Positions 9,460-19,463 of a stretch of DNA of 64,000 nucleotides are shown here, piece after piece. The notes beneath the pieces were generated by a model. The model was given only the letters and a program-made list of their open reading frames with translations, was not told where the DNA came from and ran no database searches. Position 1 is the stretch's first letter, and each line of letters opens with the position of its first letter. The stretch is from an uncultured Verrucomicrobiota bacterium (GTDB lineage: Bacteria > Verrucomicrobiota > Verrucomicrobiia > Limisphaerales > UBA9464), in NCBI GenBank assembly GCA_903907995.1, contig CAIVQH010000031.1, positions 186,001 through 250,000 on the forward strand, in the 5' to 3' direction. Both the position numbers and the translations under genes were made by a program.

Positions 9460-11639
9460 TTACTGCTCGACGACGCGGTAGGCACGGATCGGGCCCGCGC
9501 CGGCATCGGAATCGATCACGCGTTGGATGATGTCGGGAGAGGATTGGGTGAGGTTGGTCAGGGAGGCCCAATCCAGCAGGTTGGTCGTGTACTGTACCTG
9601 ATAGCTCTGATTGTAGCGGCCGGACAAGCCAAGCTGAAAACCCACACCGCGCACGGCGAGCGACTGCCCGAGCCGAAGGGGGTTCTGCGGACCGCTATAA
9701 TAGAGAGTTCCCGCAGCTCCAACGGCGACGTAAACCCCATCCTGATAGGCCAGGTCGTTTATGATATGGGTGAAATCACCGGGCAACGGGCCCTGCTGCC
9801 AGTTGGTGCCGTCGGTGGAGACGTACAGGAAGCCGGAATTGCTTAGCCCAAGAAAGTAATCTCCGGCATAAGTCACCCGCCGCAGGATGTCCAGCCCGAG
9901 CGGAGGGCTCACGGTCACATCCTGCCAGTTCGTGGAGTCCGTTGAGACCAGACAGCGGTTGTTCACCGTGAGCACATACCGGCCATTGCCATAGGCCAGC
10001 GAGGGGCGCGTGACGTTGGACGAGGGAAAGAACGATTCCGGGAGACCGGTGTAGGTCCAGTTCTTTCCGTCAGTGCTGTGAGCGATCAAGGCGAAGCGGA
10101 CCTGGAGGTTGATCCGCAGGGCGAAGCCCACGAATTGGTGGCCGTCAAAAACCACTGGCAGCAGGTAGCGGCTAAGGTTCGCTTCCTGCCCCGGGGGAAC
10201 CTCCCAGCTGAGGCCGTTGGCAGAACTCAGGAAAGCTCCTGCCGTCACATACCGGTGATTGCCATAAGCCACGCCATAAAGGCTCGAGGCCGCAACGGTC
10301 GGGTCAATGGGGCTCGTGACCCAGTGTCGCAGGTCGCGGCTGCTGAGGAGGGTCCCTTTTTCACCCGTAACCACAGTGACCCCAAAGCCGCCACCCACCC
10401 CCAGCAGGTTGTTGGTGGTGCCGCTGTTCTGGCGCACCCACTCCCAGCCATTGGTCGAGGTGAGGATGGTCCCGTGCTGCCCCACGGCCACAAAGCCGGT
10501 GCCCGTGCCGAAAGGTGAGCTGGTCGCGGCCACGGCGTTCAGGTCCCGGCCGCCGAAATTCGGCGAGTCCCAGTGCAGGCCATCCCGGGAGCGCAGAGTG
10601 GAGCCATCGGCCGAGGCGGCCAGGAAATGGCCGCGTATGTGGACCACTCCGAACAGGGAAGACGCGGTCAGACTGGAATCAAACGTCCAGTCGATCGCGT
10701 TGGTGGAGTGGCCGACCACCCCCGGGGGCCCCGCGTCCCCGGAATTCCGACCACTCCACCCGGGCCCACCGCCACATAATGCCCGTCCGCATAGGTGGCA
10801 TCGCTCAGGATCGGCGTGGTGCCCAAGGGCAGCGGATTGGTCCAGGTCATTCCGCCATCGGCCGAGACCGCCAGCGCACCCAGGTTCGCGGACGGCCGTT
10901 GGCCCAGCGCAAGGCATCGTCCATTGAGGTAGCGCAGGACATGCAGGCTCGCGGCGGTATCGGGCGCGGGCAGCGGCGGCTCCACGGCCTGTGGCCGCCA
11001 GTCGGTACCGTCGGTGGTAAGCCAGGCCCAGCCATCCAGGGTAAGCACCACGAAATGGTCGCGGGCAAAGACGACCCCCACGGGGTTGGTCAAGGAAGGT
11101 GCCGGAGCCACCACCGGGATGGTCATGGCGGTCCACTCCGAGAGATCCGGCGAAGTATCCACGCCGCCAAGCCCAATCGCCATGTATAGCCCGTTGCCGT
11201 GGGCCATCGCCCGCCAGTAGCGGCCATTCCGGGTGGTCCGCTGGCTCCAGGCCAGGCCGTTGGGCGAGGTCCAATACGTGTTGGTTCCAAACACGCCGCT
11301 GATGAGCCCGTCGGCGTCGATGAACACCGGACCGAGCCTCGACGTGTGCAGCGAGGTCGTGCCCCAGAGTTCCCCGTCGAAGGAATTGAAAAAGGAAACC
11401 GGAGGGCCGGTCACACCTCTGTAGCCGTTGGCGAGCAGGATCTCATCCCGGAACCCGTACAGGTCCGGGGACTGCACACGAATGGCCGGATACGACAGGG
11501 CCAAGGGCGTGGAGGGTGTCGCCATCCAGTTCGTAGGTGTGCCAGCCGCTAGCCTCGAACCGAGGAATGCCGAAAGCGCGAGCAGCCCGGGCAGGAGCCG
11601 GAGCAGGAGTCGGTGTACTCGTAGTCGGTGGGTCGGCAT
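9460..11639 (-). pseudogene. Secreted BNR/Asp-box propeller protein, frameshifted paralogue
   Basis: The start is the ATG at 11639 (MPTHRLRVHRLLLRLLPGLL..., a signal peptide). The N-terminal frame runs to about 10735 and the remainder continues in another frame to the stop at 9460. The switch lies in a G/C run near 10725-10745, where one frame reads VGPGGVVGI and the other resumes GVVGHSTNAIDWTFDS. Apart from this one-base indel the protein (about 725 residues) is whole: propeller repeats with DG-x-x-W motifs and the C-terminal tail YQVQYTTNLLDW...YRVVEQ. The homopolymer-rich site makes a sequencing or assembly error plausible. Confidence 0.78.
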
Positions 11640-11668
11640 GAACGGAGAGACGGCTGCAGCACCGCTTC

Positions 11669-11863
11669 TCACTGCGCCACCGCACAGTAGTAGCGGGTGC
11701 CCTCGGCGGGTGCGGCCAGGTCGAGAACGCGGTCCACGACGGTGGTGGAAACGCTGCGGGTCCGCAGGGCGTTCCAGGTGGCCAGGTCGTCGCTGTATTT
11801 CACGTTCAGCAGCCGGGCAAATGAACGCCTCAGGGTGTGGCTACGGGAAAGCAATGAGGTCAT
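11669..11863 (-). pseudogene. Propeller-array remnant: signal peptide fused to C-terminal tail
   Basis: A 64-codon frame. The first 19 residues (MTSLLSRSHTLRRSFARLL) match the start of the intact paralogue (MTSLLSRMRSLKRSFARLL); the rest (VKYSDDLATWNALRTRSV...YYCAVAQ) matches the tail that ends every member of the array. All of the roughly 530-residue propeller between them is missing, without a frameshift. The upstream DNA also resembles that of the intact copy. This is a clean internal deletion, probably by recombination between short homologies. Whether the mini-protein is expressed is unknown. Confidence 0.7.
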
Positions 11864-12105
11864 GAGGCTGGCAAGGGTTGGCGGATCGGTTTGGCGTCCG
11901 AGAAGGCGGATCGCAACTGCGAACGGATGCAGGCCTCCATAGATCTGATGATGCGGAGCAGACGGAAAAGTTGCGGGGCCTGTCAATGGTGAAGCGGACG
12001 GGGCAGCTGAGGTGAGCGTACTCGGATTGATACGGACGATCCTACAGTTCGCCTGTCAGGCAACAGGAACGCCTACGGCGTTTGCCATGGTGCTGCGAAC
12101 GCACC

Positions 12106-13914
12106 TCACGGTGCCAGCACACGATAGGCACGGGCGGAACTGGAGCCGGCGTCCGGGTCCAAGATGGGGAAAATCTCGGAGGACGAAGGCACGGTGACCG
12201 TCCTGAGGTTGTTCCAGGTCTTCAGGTCGGTCGTGTATTGCACCCGGCATTGCTGGTTCGGCACCCCTCCGAGGCCGAACTGGAAGCCCCGCCCGGGCAC
12301 CCAGCGGTGCTGCCCGAGCCGGGCCCCGCGCGTCGGGGGGCTGCAGAGAATCTGACCGTTCGCGGTGACCGCCACGTACAGGCCATCGCGGTAGGCGATG
12401 CCGTTCAGGGAACCGGTGGAATTAAACTCGATCGAAGTCCAGTTCGTGCCATCGGGCGAATGCTGCACCAGACCGTTCTCAGCGGTGACCTGCGGGCTGC
12501 CCACGGCCACAAACCCGTCCACGGTGTGGATCACGGCCTGCATCGTATTTGCCAGGGAAGCGGCGTATCCCGGCGTCACCTCCCAATCGGTACCGTTGGT
12601 CGAGCTCAGGTAGGCCCCGGCGACCACATAGCGGCCCCGCGCATAAACGACGCCATGCAGGGAATTGGTGTCCGGGCTGGCATCAAAACGACGGGTCCAG
12701 GCATGGCCATCCGGGCTGGTCAGGATCGTGCCGCTGGCACCGGTGACGATCGTCAGGCCGCCGGCATTGGCCACACCGTAGAGGTCGACCGGGGTGCCAC
12801 TGGTCTCCGCCTGCCAGTCGAAACCGTCGGCAGAGGTCAGGATCGTGCCGTGGTTCCCCACCGCGACAAAGCCGGTCGGTGTCGCGGTCACGGCATTCAG
12901 GCTGACGCGGGGCAGGTTGTGTTGGCGCCACCGGATACCATCATCCGAAAAGTAGACATTGCTTTGGGAGTCGGTCATGACGAAGCGGCCGTTCGCAAAC
13001 GCGACGCCCGTCGGAAGCAGGTAGGGCAGGGTGCTTTGGTCAAAGATCCAGTGCCGGCCGTCATCGGAATAGCCCACCCCCACCGCTCCCGCGACGACGT
13101 AACGGCCCCGACCATAGGCCATCCCCCGCACATAGTTCTTGCCGTCGATCGGCAGGACGTCCCAGTCAGCCCCGCCATTGTCCGAAACGGCCACCATTGG
13201 GTCCCGCTGCTCATCCTTCGAGCCAAAGACGAAACACCGCCCGTTCAGGTAGTACAGGCCGCCCCAGTACACGTAGTCTGCCGGCGGCGTGTTGTGAGGC
13301 TGCGGGGCCAGCGCGTGCGGCTGCCAGGTCAGGCCATCCGGCGAAAGCCATACACCATCCGGTTCGGAAAGCAGGACGAAGTGGTCCTGCGCCCAGATCA
13401 GCCCGCCACAGGGGTACCGGTGCGGTGCCGCGTGGGCGGTCCAGGTCACCCCGTCCGTTGAAACGTCCAGCGTGCCGGCGCCGGCGGCGACAAACCGCCC
13501 CCCGCCATAGTTCACCGCCTCCCACGGGCGGGCGCCGGTAAGGGCCTGCGTGCGCCAAGTCACGCCATTGGTAGAAATATAAGCCATGCGACCGTTTGGG
13601 TTCAGGGCTTGGAAGGTGTCATTCGCCTTGAGGATGGAGTATATCCCCGGCATGAGTACGCCGTTGACCGGGGTCCACAACTCACCGTCAAAGGAGGAGC
13701 GGAAGCCGGACGACGTCTGGATCACCAGCAACTGGTCATCTAAGCCAACGAGTTGTGACGGGTACGTGGCCAGCGCGGCCGGGCCGGCCGGGCCCCAGTT
13801 TGTGGGCGGGCTGGCCCGCAGCGTGGCCGCCGCGACACAGGCGAGCAGCAGCCCCGGCAGCAGCCGGGCAAACGAACGCTTCAGGCTGCGCATGCGGGAA
13901 AGCAATGAGGTCAT
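12106..13914 (-). CDS. Secreted BNR/Asp-box beta-propeller protein, intact member of the array
   Basis: 602 residues from the ATG at 13914, which starts a signal peptide (MTSLLSRMRSLKRSFARLLP...TLRA); an alternative ATG is at 13893. A conserved SFDGELW motif near residue 60 is shared by the paralogues. Asp-box motifs (SPDGLTW, SDDGRHW, SADGFDW, SPDGHAW, SSTNGTDW) alternate with YVVAG/FVAVG strands through about residue 520. A tail QCRVQYTTDLKTW...RAYRVLAP closes the protein. Such propellers are extracellular binding or sialidase-like folds; no catalytic residues for a glycosidase were recognised. It is the only whole copy of four, so it may preserve the ancestral function. Confidence 0.82.
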   Translation of the reverse strand: MTSLLSRMRSLKRSFARLLPGLLLACVAAATLRASPPTNWGPAGPAALATYPSQLVGLDDQLLVIQTSSGFRSSFDGELWTPVNGVLMPGIYSILKANDTFQALNPNGRMAYISTNGVTWRTQALTGARPWEAVNYGGGRFVAAGAGTLDVSTDGVTWTAHAAPHRYPCGGLIWAQDHFVLLSEPDGVWLSPDGLTWQPHALAPQPHNTPPADYVYWGGLYYLNGRCFVFGSKDEQRDPMVAVSDNGGADWDVLPIDGKNYVRGMAYGRGRYVVAGAVGVGYSDDGRHWIFDQSTLPYLLPTGVAFANGRFVMTDSQSNVYFSDDGIRWRQHNLPRVSLNAVTATPTGFVAVGNHGTILTSADGFDWQAETSGTPVDLYGVANAGGLTIVTGASGTILTSPDGHAWTRRFDASPDTNSLHGVVYARGRYVVAGAYLSSTNGTDWEVTPGYAASLANTMQAVIHTVDGFVAVGSPQVTAENGLVQHSPDGTNWTSIEFNSTGSLNGIAYRDGLYVAVTANGQILCSPPTRGARLGQHRWVPGRGFQFGLGGVPNQQCRVQYTTDLKTWNNLRTVTVPSSSEIFPILDPDAGSSSARAYRVLAP

Positions 13915-14160
13915 AAGGATGGTGAAGGTTGGCGGACGCGCCGTGGCGTCTGGAAAAGCAGTCCATAACCAATATGAATTACCCCCTGGGTGAATCTGAT
14001 ACTGCGGAGAAAAGGGAAAAGCCCCCGGACCGTCAATGAGGAAGCGGAGGCGCGTTGCACAAATTACCCAGCCCGCCGCCATGATCACGCTGACCGCGGC
14101 GTTGACCGCCAAACTTCGGCCGTGGAATCTCGGCCACATCGCGGCAAGGCTGCGGATACT

Positions 14161-14316
14161 ATGGATATCTTGGTTGGGATATTGTTTATCATCTCGGGCC
14201 TACTCTTCGTCTTCGGGAGTGCGGCCGCCTCGCAGCCGCGTCGTACCCGTCTGCTGGTCGGGTACGGTATCATGTTCGCCGGCGCGGGCCTGATCGCCAG
14301 CAGGTTTCTCGGCTGA
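14161..14316 (+). CDS. Small two-helix membrane protein (51 aa)
   Basis: MDILVGILFIISGLLFVFGS forms one hydrophobic helix, a short basic loop (QPRRTR) follows, and LLVGYGIMFAGAGLIASRFLG forms a second. It ends 33 nt before the convergent propeller gene. AAGG lies about 12 nt before the ATG. The two-helix hairpin with a positive loop is typical of small inner-membrane proteins, but I cannot assign a family. The frame could be extended upstream, but those residues are not protein-like. Confidence 0.5.
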   Translation: MDILVGILFIISGLLFVFGSAAASQPRRTRLLVGYGIMFAGAGLIASRFLG

Positions 14317-14349
14317 GAAGAATCAGGCGGCCCGCTCCCAGTGGCCCCT

Positions 14350-15723
14350 TCACTCTGTTTCCGGCGCGGAGGCTTCCACCCGATAAAGCGCGCTGAGGGT
14401 GCGCAGGTACAGCGCCTTGCCATCCACCGCCGGGGAGGCCATGAAGCCGTCGTCCAGCTTGTTGGTCGTGATGATCTTCAGTTCGCGGCCCGGCTTGATG
14501 ACCGTGGCGAGGCCCGCGCGGTCGAACCAGTAGATCCGCCCGTCGGCGTAGATGGGCGAGGCGGCGAACTTGCCACCGACGCGCTCGGACCAGACCACCT
14601 GCCCCGTCGCGGCATCCAGGCAGCTCAGGAAGGCTTCGTCCGCCGCCGTGTAGATCAGGCCGTCGAGCAGCAGCGGGGAGGCGTATTTGCCGATGTGGGC
14701 CTTGTTGCGCCAGGCGACGCCGGTGTCGGTCACGTCGCCCTTGCCGTCGGTCTTCACCGCAAGCATTTCACCCTTGGTCATGCCGCTGACGAAGTAGGCG
14801 ATTCCATCCCCAAACACCGGCCGGGGCGCGGTGGAAAAGTCAGGGTAGCGCACCATCCACCGTTCCGCGCCGGTGCGCGGATCATAGCCGTAGGCGGCCT
14901 TCGCGCCGGCACTGAGCATCAGGGGTTGGCCGTTGGCGGTCACAATCAGCGGCGTGCCATGGGCCTTGCGCAGGTCGCCGTCGCGCGCCATCGGGCCGGG
15001 CACGTTTTCGTCGTTCCACGCGACCGAGCGCTTCGTGGTCCAGACGGTTTTGCCGGTCTCCTTGTCGAGCGCGACGAGGTACTGCAGGTCGGCGCCGTCG
15101 AAGGTCAGGATGATCGTCTTCTTATAGGAGATGACGGAGGACGAAGGGCCGCGATAGTGTCGGCACTTCAGGTCTTCGCGCTTCCAGAGGACCTTGCCCG
15201 TGTGCGCGTCGAGGCAGGCGGTGAAGGGGCTGCCGAAATGGATATAGACGCGGCCATTCTCCAGCACCGGCGTGGGCGTGGCGTAGCAGTTCATGCCCTT
15301 GCCGTTGCCGAGCGGCTCCGGTTGGTCGGTGTGGAACACCAGCTCATTGAAGCGGACCTTGCCCGTCTCGGCGTCCACGCAGATCGCGTAGAGGTCGTTG
15401 CCCTCCTCGGTGGCGGTGGTCAGCCAGATCAGGCCGTCCGCAATCACGGGCGTGGACTGTCCGTGAAAGGGAATCGGTGTCTTCCATTTGATGTTCTTGG
15501 TCTCATCCCAATGCAGCGGCAGGCCGATCGGCTTGGTCGCGCCCGACGCCGCGACGTGGCCATCGCCGGTGGGGCCGCGAAATTCGGTCCAGTCCGCCCG
15601 GACGGCCAGGCCGAGGGTAAGGAAGGAGACGAGGCCTAGGCAGTTGAGCCAGAGGCGGCTGCCCGCGCGGCGGTGAGCGGAAGTGCGGGGAAACTCGGGA
15701 TGCATGGGGTAAGTCCAAGCCAT
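14350..15723 (-). CDS. PQQ-like beta-propeller repeat protein, secreted
   Basis: 457 residues, or 451 if translation starts at the ATG at 15705. A signal peptide (SRLWLNCLGLVSFLTLGLAVRA) is followed by the family opening DWTEFRGPTGDG. Repeated blade motifs are visible: AICVDAETGKVRF, ACLDAHTGKVLWKR, VALDKETGKTVWTT, YGYDPRTGAERWMV, SCLDAATGQVVWSE. It is the outer-wall-type PQQ-like propeller very common in Planctomycetes and Verrucomicrobia. These proteins usually lack PQQ dehydrogenase residues and are thought to be structural or binding modules outside the cytoplasm. No enzyme partner is adjacent. Confidence 0.85.
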   Translation of the reverse strand: MAWTYPMHPEFPRTSAHRRAGSRLWLNCLGLVSFLTLGLAVRADWTEFRGPTGDGHVAASGATKPIGLPLHWDETKNIKWKTPIPFHGQSTPVIADGLIWLTTATEEGNDLYAICVDAETGKVRFNELVFHTDQPEPLGNGKGMNCYATPTPVLENGRVYIHFGSPFTACLDAHTGKVLWKREDLKCRHYRGPSSSVISYKKTIILTFDGADLQYLVALDKETGKTVWTTKRSVAWNDENVPGPMARDGDLRKAHGTPLIVTANGQPLMLSAGAKAAYGYDPRTGAERWMVRYPDFSTAPRPVFGDGIAYFVSGMTKGEMLAVKTDGKGDVTDTGVAWRNKAHIGKYASPLLLDGLIYTAADEAFLSCLDAATGQVVWSERVGGKFAASPIYADGRIYWFDRAGLATVIKPGRELKIITTNKLDDGFMASPAVDGKALYLRTLSALYRVEASAPETE

Positions 15724-15815
15724 CCGCCCGGTAAGTCAATAACGGGATCGCTGGGCGGCTCAACCATTGGGCAACAACACAAATGGAATCCATATCCGCA
15801 GCTAAAGGCCCGGAG

Positions 15816-16710
15816 TCATGCTTCACTCGGCAGCGGCGCGTCGGCTGACACACTCTCCATCAGCCTGCCCAGCCGGCGGTACTCGCCGATCAGCTGGAAG
15901 CCGCAGAGCAGCCCAAACGTCGCCACCCCGGTCAGGAGGACGGGAGGAATCCCGTCAAACCCGCCGATGCCGAACATGGCATAGCCGTAGACGATGGTGG
16001 CCAGGGTGCACCACCATGTTGTCGCCCTTTGGTTGTGCAGCAGGCGTGCGAGCAACTCCTTCCGATAGTCGTACCGCTGTTCGTTCAACAGCTTCCACAG
16101 TTTGCCGGTGCGCTGTAGCACCATCGTGCCGGCCAGGAAACTGAGAAGGGAAATAAACCGGGACAGCAGCCCCACCTCCTCCGGCAGGCGGGCAAGCGCC
16201 AGCAACAAACAGTGCCAAGGCACCCATCAGTCCAAACTGCCACCACTGTTTGCGGGATTGCCAACCCGAACCTGGCAGCACGGGCAGCCCGAGGGATTTC
16301 AGCTCGCGAGACACGAACAGCAGTCGGCACGCACTGAGCAGCGAAAACGTCCCGGCGGCGGTCCAGTAGAGAGGATGCTCGTCGTAGTGTCTCAACCCAG
16401 CCCCCACAAAGATCAGGACAAACAGGCCGAGAACATTGGCGCAAAGCGAGCCAACGGCCTCGATCCGGTACGGGAGCAGCCGGGCGCGCGTGGCAGTGAG
16501 GGCATCCGGACCAATCATCTCGGCGGCCTGCAGGCCGTCCACCACGTGGCTCTCACACAGAGTCGCGGCGAACAGCACAGGCGCCAGCAGGAACGGACAG
16601 AGCAACTTGGGAATCATCAGGGTCACCACGCCGGACAGGCCGCCGAGCATCGTCGTCCCTACGGAGATGGCCAACAGCGCCAACAGCCAATAAATGCCAC
16701 GGAGTCTCAT
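15816..16710 (-). pseudogene. Polytopic membrane protein broken by a frameshift
   Basis: The first frame starts at the ATG at 16710 (MRLRGIYWLLALLAISVGTT) and encodes about five hydrophobic helices as far as about 16190. The hydrophobic continuation (LLLALARLPEEVGLLSRFISLLSFLAG...) is in another frame, which ends at 15816 after three more helices. The switch lies around 16180-16215, where both frames overlap, so a single-base indel is enough. The joined product would be about 297 residues with seven or eight helices. I do not recognise the family. It may be a true frameshift or a sequence error. Confidence 0.6.
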
Positions 16711-16895
16711 GCCGCAATAAAGCTCCCACCGGCCCGCATCCCAGGCAAGGCGGAAGCGCCGTTCATATTCGCGGCGAGAGGCGAGCCTTAAGCATCGGCG
16801 CAGCGGTGCTCACACGCCGTCACGGATATCATGGACTATATCATAATGTACTTGCCCGGCCGCCGAGGGAGCGACACGGTCGCCTACTTACAGCC

Positions 16896-17954
16896 ATGCG
16901 CATCCTTTCCATCGACGGCGGAGGTCTCCGGGGAATCATTCCAGGCCAGGTGCTGGTCGCCCTCGAAACGAAGCTCCAACAGCTCAGCGGCGACCCGAAC
17001 CGCCGCCTCGCCGACGCCTTTGACCTCATCGCCGGCACCAGCACCGGGGGCATCCTCACCTGCCTCTGCCTCTGCCCCGACCCGGCCACCGGGCGCCCGA
17101 AGTTCTCGGCGCAGGAGGCGGTGGGCCTGTATCTCGATCGGGGCCGGGAGATCTTTGACCGTTCCTTCTGGCAGGAGGTCATCAGCGTGGACGGGCTGGC
17201 CTATGAGAAATATTCGGCATCAGCACTGGAAAAGGCGCTGAAGGAATACTTTGGGGACCAGACGCTCGGCCGTTTGCTCAAGCCATGCCTGGTGACCGCC
17301 TACGACATCGAGAACCGCAAGTCGCACTTCTTCAACAGCGCCGATGTCGAGCCCCAGAGGTTCGGGCTCAAATGGGATTCCAAGGGACCGGGCGCGGATT
17401 TCATGCTGCGCCAGGTGGCCCGCGCCACCTCCGCCGCGCCCACCTATTTTGAGCCGGCCCGCATTTCGGCACTCGACGGCAAGCGTTACGCGCTCATCGA
17501 CGGCGGCGTGTTCGCCAACAACCCGACGATGTGCGCCTGCGTTGAGGCCTTCGCCATGAATCCGGAGCTGGACGTCAGCGACCTGAAGATCCTCTCCCTC
17601 GGCACGGGCGTCGTGGATAAGAGCTACCCGTATTCAGAGGCCAAAGACTGGGGCGAGTTGGCGTGGCTGAAGCCCATTCTCGACATCCTGATGTCCGGCG
17701 TGGCGGAGACGGTGGACTACCAGCTGCGGATGCTCATGCAGGGTGCCTGCTGCCCCGAGCACTACCTCCGGCTACAGCTCGACCTGAAGCGGTTCCCTTC
17801 GGTGGACTCCGAAATGGACGACGGCAAGCCGGAGAATCTCGATGCTTTGAGAAAGGCGGGCGCGGCGCTGGCGACCGAGTCCGACGCGGTCCTGGACGCC
17901 TTCGCGAAGCTGTTGCTGGCGAACCCTCAGGCTGCCGTTGTCACACCGTCCTGA
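16896..17954 (+). CDS. Patatin-like phospholipase
   Basis: 352 residues. All patatin landmarks are present: oxyanion motif DGGGLRG (residues 7-13), nucleophile elbow AGTSTGG with Ser49, and the catalytic Asp202 in IDGGVFANNP. The ATG at 16896 gives the family N-terminus MRILSIDGGGLRG; upstream in-frame codons have no homologous content. It has no signal peptide and should act in the cytoplasm or at the membrane on acyl lipids. Short patatins of this layout include the CapV effectors of CBASS defence, but no cyclic-nucleotide synthase or E1/E2/JAB genes are nearby, so a lipid-turnover role is at least as likely. Confidence 0.88.
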   Translation: MRILSIDGGGLRGIIPGQVLVALETKLQQLSGDPNRRLADAFDLIAGTSTGGILTCLCLCPDPATGRPKFSAQEAVGLYLDRGREIFDRSFWQEVISVDGLAYEKYSASALEKALKEYFGDQTLGRLLKPCLVTAYDIENRKSHFFNSADVEPQRFGLKWDSKGPGADFMLRQVARATSAAPTYFEPARISALDGKRYALIDGGVFANNPTMCACVEAFAMNPELDVSDLKILSLGTGVVDKSYPYSEAKDWGELAWLKPILDILMSGVAETVDYQLRMLMQGACCPEHYLRLQLDLKRFPSVDSEMDDGKPENLDALRKAGAALATESDAVLDAFAKLLLANPQAAVVTPS

Positions 17955-18236
17955 TATTTCCGAGTAATCTTCGACCGTGGGATTGGTCTCAATATCCCAA
18001 AGGGATTTCAGCATTCAGCCCGGGGTTGGACCGCAGCGCGGGACTACCCCGGGTTCTCCGCAAACAAGATCTTCAACCCCAACGTGGGTTGCATCGCCAT
18101 CCGTCGGGAGTTGATGCTGCCCCTTGAGGGTAGATTTTCCCTTCCAGAATCTTACCCAGCGTAGCCTGACTTCGTCACGCAACGCTGGGCTGAATGATAA
18201 AATCCCATTGGGATTAAGGCGAAAGCCGACACCGCT
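17955..18236. repeat. Intergenic hairpin repeats
   Basis: Between the convergent patatin and membrane-protein genes lie two imperfect hairpins of one intergenic family. At 18019-18053 the arms are cccgggg/ccccggg around ctaccccggg-type sequence; at 18155-18189 they are cccagcgt/acgctggg. Both are flanked by attcagccc or gggctgaa, as are the copies at 27713 and 27854. No open frame of interest is present. Confidence 0.55.
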
Positions 18237-19463
18237 TCACGCCGCCACCGCGCCAAAGCCGAAGGCCCGTTTGATCCAGGACCAGGCGGCCAGCAGACCC
18301 ACGTCGCGGACCTCGGTCGCGCCGCAGATCCGGGCGAGCGCCTCCTCGTGGCCCTTGTAGCGTGGCGGGAAATTCAGGCAGCCCGACTCGGACTCGCCTT
18401 CGAGGCGCAGCAGCTCGGGATGGAACATTCCCCGGCCGATCGCGTAGCGGCCCGCCGGCAGGGTGGCCACCTTCGGCGGGAGCACGAGCAGCGGACGGTA
18501 GTGGAAGACGAGTTCGCCGGCAGCGTTGCGCGCCACCCGGCCATACGTCCGGGCCGGCAGCACCTTCCAATCACGCGCGGAGAAGGCCCATTGCCCGCCC
18601 TGCCCCGCCGGAGCGGAGGTCTCGGGCGTGAAGCGCTTGCGGCGCAACGTGAGCAGGTCCCACGCAAACAGGTGGCCGAACACCGCCAACCGCAGCGCCC
18701 AGCCGGCCAGCGGCAGGCACAGCAGCACGATGATCCCCGCCCAGATCGCGCCGGCATAGTCATTGATCCAGTGCATCCCCACCACGCTTGCGAGCAGGGC
18801 CGCGCGGAAGGATTTCAGCAGGGCATCCACCGTCGAAAAGGGGCTGATGAGGATCAGCACATTGACCGAGTGGGAGACGACCCAGACCACGCCATAGGCC
18901 AGCAGCGCCAAGGGCACGAGCAGCAGGTTGCCCATCCACGAGACGTCCACGGCGGCGAAGGACATGGTGGAAAAGCCCGGCGCGTGCAGCGCGGCCTCCG
19001 GCCGGGCCGCCTGGAACACCTCCATCACCAGGGGCACGATGGCCCCGGTCGCGACGAGCGCGCTGATCTTGTTCTCGAACAGCTCCAGCACATCCAGCGG
19101 CTTCTTGAGCGAGGTGGGCAGGACGGTCCCGGCGCTGTCCTTCAGCAGGCACAGGCCCACGATCAGCAGGGCGGGCACCCAGAACCACGGCTGTGCGTAC
19201 CACGACAGATGCGCGCGCTCCGCCTCGGAGGCGCGCAGGTATTTGATCGCGCCGATCCCGCCCACGCCGAGCAGCGGCGAGATGGCGATGCCGGTGACCT
19301 CCGAGAGCGTCTGGGCGGCACGAATGCCCGGGGAAGCATCCGCGACGAACTTCGCCTGCGAATTGTCGGCCGGCGCCGGCGCGGCGGCGGCCGATGGCAG
19401 CAAGAGAGTAACGAGGAGCGGCAGTACCAGCCAAAGGCTGAGAAACCGGAAGGGCCGTTTCAT
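18237..19463 (-). CDS. Polytopic membrane protein of unknown family
   Basis: 408 residues from the ATG at 19463 (MKRPFRFLSLWLVLPLLVTLLL..., a cleavable signal or first helix). About six to seven further hydrophobic segments follow, including WFWVPALLIVGLCLL, ALVATGAIVPLVMEV, LLLVPLALLAYGVVWVV and AIWAGIIVLLCLPLAGWAL. The C-terminal about 110 residues are soluble, with a YGRVARNAAGELVFHYRPLL stretch. It is followed downstream only by repeats. Two other minus-strand envelope genes lie upstream but 650 nt away, so a single operon is uncertain. I do not recognise the family. Confidence 0.7.
   Translation of the reverse strand: MKRPFRFLSLWLVLPLLVTLLLPSAAAAPAPADNSQAKFVADASPGIRAAQTLSEVTGIAISPLLGVGGIGAIKYLRASEAERAHLSWYAQPWFWVPALLIVGLCLLKDSAGTVLPTSLKKPLDVLELFENKISALVATGAIVPLVMEVFQAARPEAALHAPGFSTMSFAAVDVSWMGNLLLVPLALLAYGVVWVVSHSVNVLILISPFSTVDALLKSFRAALLASVVGMHWINDYAGAIWAGIIVLLCLPLAGWALRLAVFGHLFAWDLLTLRRKRFTPETSAPAGQGGQWAFSARDWKVLPARTYGRVARNAAGELVFHYRPLLVLPPKVATLPAGRYAIGRGMFHPELLRLEGESESGCLNFPPRYKGHEEALARICGATEVRDVGLLAAWSWIKRAFGFGAVAA

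Noticed and set aside
14341..15639. A 432-codon plus-strand frame opposite the PQQ-like propeller gene
   Set aside because: Its translation is Gly/Arg/Asp-rich without domains and it is the exact antisense of a clearly homologous gene; in GC-rich DNA such frames are expected. The same holds for long frames opposite the genes at 4023-6128, 12106-13914, 18237-19463, 20114-22680 and 32071-33798.
16896..17954. Patatin as the effector of a CBASS defence system
   Set aside because: Neighbours are a frameshifted membrane protein and a repeat region followed by a membrane protein. No nucleotide cyclase, E1/E2, JAB or HORMA/TRIP13 gene is within reach.
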